Positions 24,007-32,010 of a DNA stretch of 64,000 bases are shown here, piece after piece. Made by a program: the position numbers and the translations under genes. Position 1 is the stretch's first letter. Each line of letters begins with the position of its first letter. The notes below the pieces were generated by a model. The model had not been told where the DNA came from and searched no databases. It saw nothing but the letters and a program-made list of their open reading frames with translations. Source of the stretch: an uncultured Prevotellaceae bacterium (GTDB lineage: Bacteria; Bacteroidota; Bacteroidia; Bacteroidales; Muribaculaceae); assembly GCA_900316835.1 (NCBI GenBank), contig ONEL01000010.1:1-64000 (forward strand). The letters run 5' to 3'.

Positions 24007-27000
24007 ATGAAGAGACTATTTTCTTTCATGATGGTTATGTGCCTCATTTCAATGAGCGCATTAGCCAGCAAGACCGTTACAGGACGAGTAGTCAGTGCCA
24101 GTGACAATGAGCCATTGATTGGTGCCAGCGTGCAAGCCATTGGCTCTAATCAAGGCACCGGTACCGACGTTAACGGTGAATTCTCGTTAACCGTAAACGA
24201 CAACGTGAAGCAACTGCGTGTTAGCTACGTGGGCTATCAAGAGCAGATCGTTGCGGTTGCAAGTAATCTAACAATCGCTCTTGTTGAAGAGGACCTTACA
24301 CTCGACGAGGTGATGGTGGTTGCCTATGGTACTACCAAGAAGACCTCGTTCACCGGTTCGGCACAGGCTGTGAACAACAAGAAGATTGAGACACGTCCTA
24401 TCACCAGCGCCACCAAGGCCCTTGAGGGTAACGTGGGTGGTATCCAGGTGGGTGGTAGCTCAGGTCAGCCTGGTGCTGCTCCAGCAATCCGCATCCGTGG
24501 TTTCGGCTCTATCAATGCCGACAACAACCCACTCTATGTTGTTGACGGAATCCCCTTCGATGGAAGCTTGAGCGATATCAACCCTAACGATATCGAGAGC
24601 ATGACCGTGCTGAAGGATGCTTCGGCAAGCGCTCTTTATGGTGCTCGTGGTGCTAATGGTGTGATCATGATTCAAACCAAGAAGGGTGCCGAGGGTCGCA
24701 CTAATGTTACTTGGCGTTCGACAGTGGTTGGTCTAATCGTGCCACTCCACGCTACGAGACTGTTGATCAAAAGCAGTTTGTTCAGCTTTACTACGAGGGC
24801 TTGCGCAACTACTTTGAGTTTGACGAGGGTCTGAGCCGTGAGGACGCTACCGAATATGCTCTCTACTCCCTAGGCGATGAGATGGGTGGTGAGCAGTATA
24901 ACCCCTTCAAGAATTACACTTGGGACACTATTATCGATCCCGCCACTGGCATGGTTCGCGCCGATGCGCAAAGCAAGTGGAATGAGGACTGGTACGACTC
25001 GGTAATTCGCAAGAGCGCTTTCCGTCATGAGCATGTTCTCTCGGTTAGCGGTGGTACCGCAAAGACCAAGTACATGTTCTCGCTTGGCTACCTCAAGGAG
25101 AATGGTTTCTTGAAGACCACAAGCTTTGAGCGCTACAGTGGTCGTGCTAATGTTGACAGCCAAATCAATGATTGGCTAGCAGCCAACATCAACACCTCGC
25201 TGGCTCACTCAACGAGCAACTTCAGTGACTATGACGACACTAGCTACAGCAACCCATGGTTCACCGCTCAGTTCATCAACCCCTTGTTCCCTGTTTACCT
25301 CAAGGATGAAGCCGGAAACAACGTCTATGACAAGGATGGTAATGCCGAGCTCGACTGGGGCGAGGGTAGCCGTCCAGGTAACTTGAACGACTTCAACTCG
25401 CTGGGTATGTTGCTCATGGACAAGGCTAGCAACGTTCGCGACATCGCAGGTCTGCGCACCGGCATTGTGCTTGGTAGCGACCTCGAGAAATATGGCTGGC
25501 GCCAAGGTATCAAGTTCTCCGTTAACTTCGGTATGGACTACAACACCCGCAACCGCATGTTCTACATGAACTCACAGCATGGTAATCAAGCCAAAGCCGG
25601 TGGTTTGCTCTACAAGTACAACTACCGCACACAGAGCTATACCTTTAACCAGTTGCTCACATGGAACCGCAAGTTTGGTCTTCACAGTGTTGACTTCCTC
25701 ATTGGTCATGAGTGGTACGCTTACAAGTACAACTTCCTGCAGGCTGGTAAGAGCAACCTCGTGGATGGCATCTATGAGCTGCGTCCTGGCACATCAATTC
25801 AGGCTGCCGACTCTTATCAAATTGACTATCGCATCAACTCATTCTTGAGCCGCTTCAACTATAACTACGATGACCGTTACTACTTGTCGGCTTCATTGCG
25901 TAGCGATGCTTCATCACGCTTCCACAAGGACCACCACACCGGTATATTCTGGTCGCTGGGTGCCAACTGGCGCATGTCGAAAGAGGCGTTCATGAAAGAC
26001 GTTGACTGGATTCACAACTTGAGCGTAAAGGTAAGCTATGGTGAGCAAGGTAACGACAACATTGGCTCTTTCGACAACATTGGCTCTTTCTATGCTTGGC
26101 AACAGCTCTACGATCTTGGCTATCCTAACGCCAATAACATTGGCGCCTTTGTTTCATCGCTCGAGAACCAAGAGGTAAGCTGGGAGAAGAACTCAAACCT
26201 CAACGCCGGCTTCGAGGCCGCACTGTGGGGTGGTCGTGTTCGCATCGACTTTGAATATTTCTACAAGAAGACTACCGATATGCTCTTGAGCTTCCCAATG
26301 GCACTGTCGACCGGTTTCCGTGGTTATCTCGACAACGTGGGTAACATGCGCAACACCGGTTTTGAGCTCAACTTGGGCTTCACTCCCGTTCGTACCAACG
26401 ACTTCGAGTGGAACTTGAACGTGATGATCAATAAGACCAACAACAAGGTGCTCAAGCTCACAGGCGACTCGCCCGAGATTATCAACGGCATCCGCTCTAT
26501 CAAGGAGGGTTATCCCATCTACACCTATTATATGAGCAAGAACGCAGGTGTTGACCCCGAGACTGGCGCACGTCTTTACTGGGCTATCGATGAGGAGACA
26601 GGTGAGGAGTATAAGACCGATGACTACAACACCGCTCTTAATAACAAGTACTACCTTGGCAGTCGCATTCCTAAGCTCTATGGTAGCATTGCAACCGACT
26701 TGACCTGGAAGGGTCTCAGCCTCTCAATCTTGACTACCTACTCGCTGGGCGGCAAGATTTACGATAGCCTCTACAACAGTGCGTTGAGCGGACTGGGTAG
26801 CGCTAACTCTACATGGCACATCGACGCCATGAAGCGCTGGCAAAATCCTGGTGATGTTACCGACATCCCACGCATCCAGCTCGACGACTATCGTGGCGTG
26901 ATGGAAGCAGCCAACGACTTCTACCTGATTGATGCTTCTTACTTCGCAATCAAGAACATCACTCTGGCTTATGCTCTGCCACGCAATATCGTAAGCAAGA

Positions 27001-27158
27001 TTGGTGTGCAAGGTGCAAAGGTATTTGCTTCGGCCGACAACCTGTGCCTCTTTACTCACCTCAAGGGTATGGATCCTCAGTACAACTTCACTGGTGGTAC
27101 TAACTATGACTATAGTCCTAACCGCACCTACACTATTGGTCTGGAAGTTAACTTCTAA
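24007..27158 (+). pseudogene. susC: SusC-type TonB-dependent receptor, interrupted by a one-base frameshift
   Basis: The first frame (24007-24834) encodes a signal peptide, a CarboxypepD-reg-like domain (TVTGRVVSASDNEPLIGASVQ), a TonB-box-like LDEVMVVAYGTTKKTSFTGS and the plug (IRIRGFGSINADNNPLYVVD, then DASASALYGARGANGVIMIQ). It then runs into unrelated sequence from about 24727. The rest of the receptor, over 800 residues, continues in the frame 2 nt ahead (GWSNRATPRYETVDQKQF through to TYTIGLEVNF). Restoring one G in GTGG at 24725-24727 would join the two parts as about 1050 residues, a normal SusC length. The protein would import glycans with SusD. Loss, phase change or assembly error cannot be told apart here. 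Confidence 0.9.
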
Positions 27159-27180
27159 TTAAAAGAAAGGAGACAATACA

Positions 27181-28752
27181 ATGAAAAAAATCATATATGC
27201 TATTATAGCAATAGGTGGACTGCTCTCGTTGAGCGCTTGCTCCGAGAATAGCCTTATCACCGACCCCACCGACTCGATGTCGAAGGGACAAATCACCGAG
27301 GATGGTCAGCACGCACTGGTATCACTCAACGGTATTTACCGCTCGATGTATACCCCTGGTTGGTCTACTGAGTTCAACATTCACCAGTGCTTTGGCATTA
27401 GCGCCTACAATCTGGCTTCGGAGCTCATGGGCGACGACTTGATGATGGGTGCCCCAGGTTCAGGATGGTTCTGGAATGATGCTGCCTACAATGTTAAGGG
27501 TCGTTTCACTAGCGATGGATGGCGCTCTTACGACTTGTGGAATGCTCACTACAAGTGGATTGCTAACGCTAATTACCTCATCGCCGCCGAGAATGAGATG
27601 GGCGGTGACGAGAGCGATAAGAACTATGCCATAGGTCAGGCTTATGCCATCCGTGGATATAGCTACTTCATGCTCGCTCAGTGGTTTGCTCGCACCTATA
27701 AGGGTCACGAGAACGAGAAATGCGTGCCCATCTACACCGAGCCCACCTTCAAGGAGACTACAGGTAAGCCTCGCTCTACTGTATCTGAGGTTTATACTCA
27801 AATCACTAGCGACCTCGACAAGGCTATTGCCTTGCTGCAAGGGCTTCCACAGCAACATCCAAGCCACATCAGCTATGCCGTAGCTCAAGGTATCCGCTCT
27901 CGTGTAGCCCTCGTCATGGAAGACTGGGCCACAGCCGAGAGTGCTGCCGAGGCTGCTATTGCCAGCACTAATGCCGAGATCACTGAGGTTAAGGACTTTG
28001 TTGGAAATAACGACGTTAATAACGCTAACGTGATGTGGGGTGCTGAGATTATCAATGACCAAACTAGTGGTTACGCAAGCCTCTATGCTCACATGGACTG
28101 TGCCGCTAGCTACGGAACTCGTGCTCCCAAGATGTGTACGGCTTCGCTTTACAATAAGATTGCCGACACCGATGCACGCAAGGAGGCTTGGTTCCCAACA
28201 ATCGATGTTGAAAACGAAGATGATCCTTATCAAGCATTTGCTCCCGAAAAGTGGCGTGGCGGTCACCTGCAGCGCAAGATGGTATTCCGCGACTTCTCTC
28301 AGTGGATAGGCGACTACATCTGGATGCGTGTTGAGGAAATGTACCTCACTGCAGCCGAGGCCGAGTGCCGCTTGGGTAAGGAAGGTGAAGCAAAGGCTCA
28401 CCTGATGGCTCTGATGGAGAAACGCGATCCAAGCTACACTTGCGACAAGACCGGTACAGCTATGGGAACTCTCACTAGCGATGAAACCGGTTCACTGCTT
28501 GAGGAGATCATCCTGCAACGCCGCATTGAGCTATGGGGCGAGATAGGTCGCATGTTTGACATCAAGCGCTTGAAACAAGGTTTCGTTCGTCCAGCAAGTG
28601 ATGGATGGCACAATGGTTGCTCACTTGCTAATCGTCCTGCCACTAAGAATCCTGAGAACTACATGTGGGTTCTCACAATTCCACAGTCGGAGTTTGACGG
28701 CAACAAGAATATGACTCTTCAGGACGACCAGAATCCACTAGGCGATGAGTAA
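27181..28752 (+). CDS. susD: SusD/RagB-family glycan-binding lipoprotein
   Basis: The product has 523 residues with a lipoprotein signal (LSAC20). The N-terminal part has the SusD pattern (LISLNGIYRSMYTPGWS, KWIANANYLIAAENEM). TPR-like helices follow (YAIGQAYAIRGYSYFMLAQWF, a hallmark). The C-terminal family motifs are RVEEMYLTAAEAECRLGKEG, LEEIILQRRIELWGEIGRMFDIKR and, at the end, LTIPQSEFDGNKNM. It sits on the cell surface and caps the SusC channel. It begins 22 bp after susC, so the two are co-transcribed. There is no enzyme, sensor or SusE/F gene next to the pair, so the substrate cannot be inferred. Confidence 0.95.
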   Translation: MKKIIYAIIAIGGLLSLSACSENSLITDPTDSMSKGQITEDGQHALVSLNGIYRSMYTPGWSTEFNIHQCFGISAYNLASELMGDDLMMGAPGSGWFWNDAAYNVKGRFTSDGWRSYDLWNAHYKWIANANYLIAAENEMGGDESDKNYAIGQAYAIRGYSYFMLAQWFARTYKGHENEKCVPIYTEPTFKETTGKPRSTVSEVYTQITSDLDKAIALLQGLPQQHPSHISYAVAQGIRSRVALVMEDWATAESAAEAAIASTNAEITEVKDFVGNNDVNNANVMWGAEIINDQTSGYASLYAHMDCAASYGTRAPKMCTASLYNKIADTDARKEAWFPTIDVENEDDPYQAFAPEKWRGGHLQRKMVFRDFSQWIGDYIWMRVEEMYLTAAEAECRLGKEGEAKAHLMALMEKRDPSYTCDKTGTAMGTLTSDETGSLLEEIILQRRIELWGEIGRMFDIKRLKQGFVRPASDGWHNGCSLANRPATKNPENYMWVLTIPQSEFDGNKNMTLQDDQNPLGDE

Positions 28753-28798
28753 AACACTAATGTTAATTGTTTTTTAAGACATACGCATAAAAATTATT

Positions 28799-28840
28799 AA
28801 GTGCGGGTGGCGAGCGAGTCGTCATCCGCACTTTGTTTTT
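28799..28840 (+). terminator. Hairpin terminator after susD
   Basis: AAGTGCGG (28799-28806) pairs with CCGCACTT (28826-28833), extended inward by TG/CA and CGA/TCG pairs. TGTTTTT follows. Confidence 0.8.
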
Positions 28841-28909
28841 CAACGGCAGGCACAGTTGTGTGTCGCTTCCTCTCACGTGTGCCCTGCAGAAGCACCTTTT
28901 CACCTTGGG

Positions 28910-28938
28910 TTGAGGATGAAAAAATGTGATTAATTTTG
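28910..28938 (+). promoter_or_regulatory. Promoter of the glycosyltransferase gene
   Basis: -33 TTG at 28910-28912 and -7 TAATTTTG at 28931-28938 are 18 bp apart, with about 90 bp to the start codon at 29030. Confidence 0.6.
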
Positions 28939-29029
28939 CGGAACGAGAAATTTTTCTTATTTTTGGAAAATAATTAATTCTTAGGTTTTTAGAGAGCCTG
29001 TCTTCAATGGCCATAAATAACGCTTTATC

Positions 29030-30136
29030 ATGATAAATGTTTTTCACATAGTTTCTAACAAGACGTGGGGTGGGGCTGAGCGATATGCTAGCGACCTGGT
29101 GGCACGCATGCGCCATGACCCCGACTACTATGTAGAGGTGGTGAGCGCTCGCAACGACGACATCATTGAGCAGTTCCAGAAGATGGATATCCCGGTGTCG
29201 ATACTTCCCTTGAAGGGCATTCGCGACTTTGATAGCCCTGTGCGACTGGCGCGCATGCTGCGCAAGGGCAAGAACATAGTGCATGTTCACACCTATCGCG
29301 ATGCCGTCACAGCGGTGATGGCGCGCATCATTAGCGACAATCCCGACACAAAGGTGGTTTTCACACCTCACACACTCAAGCGCCCCACAATGAATTATGT
29401 GTCGAAAAAGGTGTATCGCAACATCGACCGCTATGTGTTTGTGTCGCAGTTTGCCTACGATTATTTCCTTTCTCACGCACCGCGCCTGAACCGTGCGCAG
29501 ACTCTCGTTATCCCCGAGAGTGTGCTCAACACCGACACTAGCGCCCAAGCCCCCGTTCCCGACCTTCGCAAGCAGCTGGGCATGCAGCCTGAGCAATGCC
29601 TTATCATGTTCCACAGCCGCTTGAACAAGGAAAAGGGGGTGGACGTGCTTCTAAAGGCTATAACACACATCGACCGCAGTCGTTACAAGCTGGTGATGCT
29701 AGGAGAGGGGCAACCCAAGGCGGTGTCGAGAATAAAAAGCTACATCATTGAGAATAAGCTTGTAGATAATGTGAAATTGCTTGGTTTCCAGCGCAATATG
29801 CATGGCTACTTGTGGCAGTGCGACTTTGGTGTGCAACCCTCGACGATTGCCGAGATGCAAGGCATCAGCAACCTGGAATACATGAAGCAGGGTAAGCCCA
29901 TCGTCACCACCAGTAATGGCGCCCAGCCCGAGTATGTGCGCGACATGGAAAACGGTCTCCTTGTCAAGCCCAACAATCCCGAGCAGCTAGCGCAGGCTAT
30001 CAGCACCCTGTGTGACGACCACGAGCTCATTCAACGCCTTGGGCGTCAAGCCAAAAAAGACTTTGACACCCACCTCAACTACGACCGCTTCTATGACAAA
30101 ATAACGTCGCTCTACAGATCCTTGTTTAGCGACTAG
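29030..30136 (+). CDS. GT4-type glycosyltransferase
   Basis: The product has 368 residues, a two-Rossmann (GT-B) protein. The N-terminal glycine-rich loop is SNKTWGGAERYASDLV (about 7-22), with HVHTYRDAV in the acceptor half. The second domain starts near IMFHSRLNKEKGVDVLLKAI. The nucleotide-sugar loop IAEMQGISNLEYMKQGKPIV contains the E-x7-type arrangement, followed by GLLVKPNNPEQLAQAI. It should be a retaining transferase making surface or lipid-linked glycans on the cytoplasmic face. It has its own promoter, and dtd follows after 80 bp with another promoter, so it appears to be transcribed alone. Donor and acceptor are unknown. Confidence 0.92.
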   Translation: MINVFHIVSNKTWGGAERYASDLVARMRHDPDYYVEVVSARNDDIIEQFQKMDIPVSILPLKGIRDFDSPVRLARMLRKGKNIVHVHTYRDAVTAVMARIISDNPDTKVVFTPHTLKRPTMNYVSKKVYRNIDRYVFVSQFAYDYFLSHAPRLNRAQTLVIPESVLNTDTSAQAPVPDLRKQLGMQPEQCLIMFHSRLNKEKGVDVLLKAITHIDRSRYKLVMLGEGQPKAVSRIKSYIIENKLVDNVKLLGFQRNMHGYLWQCDFGVQPSTIAEMQGISNLEYMKQGKPIVTTSNGAQPEYVRDMENGLLVKPNNPEQLAQAISTLCDDHELIQRLGRQAKKDFDTHLNYDRFYDKITSLYRSLFSD

Positions 30137-30158
30137 TGCGCATTATGGGAGAAAGAAG

Positions 30159-30191
30159 TTGCGGTTTGTGTCTATTATTTTTGTACCTTTG
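30159..30191 (+). promoter_or_regulatory. Promoter of dtd
   Basis: TTG at 30159-30161 and TACCTTTG at 30184-30191 are 22 bp apart, and the -7 element is followed by CGCC. The start codon is 26 bp downstream at 30217. Confidence 0.6.
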
Positions 30192-30216
30192 CGCCAGTTA
30201 AAAATCACTATGTGTT

Positions 30217-30669
30217 ATGCGAATAGTTATTCAACGAGTGAATGAAGCGTCGGTGACCATCGACGGCAAGTTACATAGCGCTGTGGGCAAGGGCTTCATG
30301 GTGCTGGTGGGGGTCGCCACGGGCGATGTGGAAGACGACGCGCGCTGGCTGGCGCAGAAGACATCCACGTTGCGGGTCTTTGACGATGAGAATGGCGTGA
30401 TGAACCGTAGCATCATTGATGCCGATGGCGAGGTGCTGGCTGTGAGCCAGTTTACACTCAATGCCAGCACGCGCAAGGGCAACCGTCCCAGCTACATCCA
30501 TGCCGCGGGCCACGATGTGGCTGTGCCCCTCTATGAGCTCTACTGTAGCGAGCTTGAGCGCTTAACGGGCAAGGAAGTGAAGCGCGGTGTGTTTGGTGCC
30601 GACATGCAAGTGTCGCTCATCAACGACGGTCCTGTGACCATCATCATCGACTCTCGCTTGAAAGAATAA
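30217..30669 (+). CDS. dtd: D-aminoacyl-tRNA deacylase
   Basis: The product has 150 residues, the usual length. It starts MRIVIQRVNEASVTIDGK as in most DTD proteins. It contains the SQFTL motif (around 78-82), then STRKGNRPSY, and the cross-subunit Gly-cisPro motif NDGPVT (about 138-143). The homodimer removes D-amino acids (and glycine from tRNA-Ala) from mischarged tRNA. The MazG-type gene begins 54 bp downstream, and deoC and polA follow on the same strand, giving a housekeeping nucleotide/tRNA run. Confidence 0.96.
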   Translation: MRIVIQRVNEASVTIDGKLHSAVGKGFMVLVGVATGDVEDDARWLAQKTSTLRVFDDENGVMNRSIIDADGEVLAVSQFTLNASTRKGNRPSYIHAAGHDVAVPLYELYCSELERLTGKEVKRGVFGADMQVSLINDGPVTIIIDSRLKE

Positions 30670-30723
30670 TTGACGAGGAAGCATATACCCTTGTTGAAGA
30701 ATATTTTTTTTACGCTCAAAAAA

Positions 30724-31059
30724 ATGACAATACAAGAAGCACAACAGCGTGTGGACCACTGGATTAAGACGGTGGGTGTGCGCTACTTCAATGAACTCAC
30801 CAACATGGCCATTCTCACCGAGGAAGTGGGCGAGGTGGCGCGTATCATCGCACGTCGCTATGGCGAGCAGTCGAGCAAGCCCAGCGATGAAGGCCGTGAC
30901 CTTGGCGACGAGCTTGCCGACGTGATGTGGGTGGTGATGTGCCTAGCCAATCAAACGGGTGTTGACCTTAATGCCGCTCTGGAGCGCAACTTTGCCAAGA
31001 AAACCACTCGCGACGCGGCACGGCACCAGCAGAATCCAAAACTGAAAATTCAAAACTAA
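30724..31059 (+). CDS. MazG-type nucleotide pyrophosphohydrolase
   Basis: The product has 111 residues from the ATG at 30724. An upstream TTG in frame at 30670 would add a poorly conserved 18-residue lysine-rich leader. The core matches the MazG-like all-helical fold: NMAILTEEVGEVARIIARRYGEQ supplies the EExxE metal motif, and LGDELADVMWVVMCLANQTGVDL the second helix pair (ELxD). It hydrolyses non-canonical or excess nucleoside triphosphates to monophosphate and pyrophosphate. The last residues (QNPKLKIQN) look non-conserved. It lies between dtd and deoC. Confidence 0.88.
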   Translation: MTIQEAQQRVDHWIKTVGVRYFNELTNMAILTEEVGEVARIIARRYGEQSSKPSDEGRDLGDELADVMWVVMCLANQTGVDLNAALERNFAKKTTRDAARHQQNPKLKIQN

Positions 31060-31075
31060 AAACTATAAAATAATT

Positions 31076-31975
31076 ATGGCTGAACAAGTTAATCAAAACA
31101 AGTATTTGGCTGCTATCAATGGCAGCAATGTGACAGAAGATGACGCTAAGGTGAAAGCCGAGGTGCAAAAGATAATTGAAGAGCATGCAGCCGAGAACAA
31201 CACTGCTCAGGTGCAGGAGTTCCTGCTCAACACAGTAGATCTCACCACATTGAGCACTACCGACAGCGAGCGCAGTGTGGCAGCGTTCACACAAAAGGTG
31301 AACGACTACTGGCGCAACTACCCCGACCTGAAGAACGTGGCAGGAGTGTGCGTGTATAGCAACTTCGCTCAAGTGGTGCGCGCCAATCTTGAGGTTAGCG
31401 ACGTGGATGTGGTAGTGTGCAGCGCCAGTTTCCCCGCTTCGCAGGCTCACCTGGAAACAAAGATTGCCGAGACAGCTCTGGCAGTCGCCGATGGTGCCGA
31501 CGAGGTAGACATCGTCATCAACATGGGCTACTTCCTGGATGGTGCCTACGAGGAGCTGTGTGACGAGATTAGCGAGATTAAGCATGCTTGCCATGGCAAG
31601 TTGCTCAAGGTGATTCTGGAGACCGGATGCCTGGAGACTGCCGAGAACATCAAGAAGGCTTCGATACTGGCAATGTACTCGGGTGCCGACTTCATCAAGA
31701 CCTCGACAGGCAAGATTTACCCTGGTGCCTCGCTCGAGGCGGCATGGGTGATGTGCCAGTGCATCAAGGAGTACTACGAGAAGCATGGCATCATGGTGGG
31801 CTTCAAGGCTGCCGGTGGCATCCGCACCACCGAGGATGCGGTGAAATACTACACCATCGTCAAGGAAGTGCTAGGCGAGAAGTGGCTCGATAACCGCTAC
31901 TTCCGCATTGGCGCCTCAAGTCTTGCCAACGCCTTGTTCCAGTCGTTCACCGGCGAGGACAAGAAAGTGTTTTAA
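31076..31975 (+). CDS. deoC: Deoxyribose-phosphate aldolase
   Basis: The product has 299 residues, at the long end for DeoC, of the type common in Bacteroidetes. The TIM-barrel class I aldolase motifs are present: NVAGVCVYSNFAQVV early, EVDIVINMGYFLDG, LLKVILETGCLE (second active-site Lys), and the Schiff-base Lys in DFIKTSTGKIYPGAS, then VGFKAAGGIRT. It converts 2-deoxyribose 5-phosphate to glyceraldehyde 3-phosphate and acetaldehyde in nucleoside salvage. Upstream, a short gap separates it from the MazG-type gene. polA begins 35 bp after its stop. Confidence 0.95.
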   Translation: MAEQVNQNKYLAAINGSNVTEDDAKVKAEVQKIIEEHAAENNTAQVQEFLLNTVDLTTLSTTDSERSVAAFTQKVNDYWRNYPDLKNVAGVCVYSNFAQVVRANLEVSDVDVVVCSASFPASQAHLETKIAETALAVADGADEVDIVINMGYFLDGAYEELCDEISEIKHACHGKLLKVILETGCLETAENIKKASILAMYSGADFIKTSTGKIYPGASLEAAWVMCQCIKEYYEKHGIMVGFKAAGGIRTTEDAVKYYTIVKEVLGEKWLDNRYFRIGASSLANALFQSFTGEDKKVF

Positions 31976-32010
31976 TAGTTTACAGTTTACGCGATACGCC
32001 CCTCCTTAAA

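Noticed and set aside
28763..29614. 283-codon minus-strand open frame
   Set aside because: It is mostly the antisense of the GT4 glycosyltransferase gene, which has strong motifs; the His/Ala-rich composition is typical of an antisense shadow.
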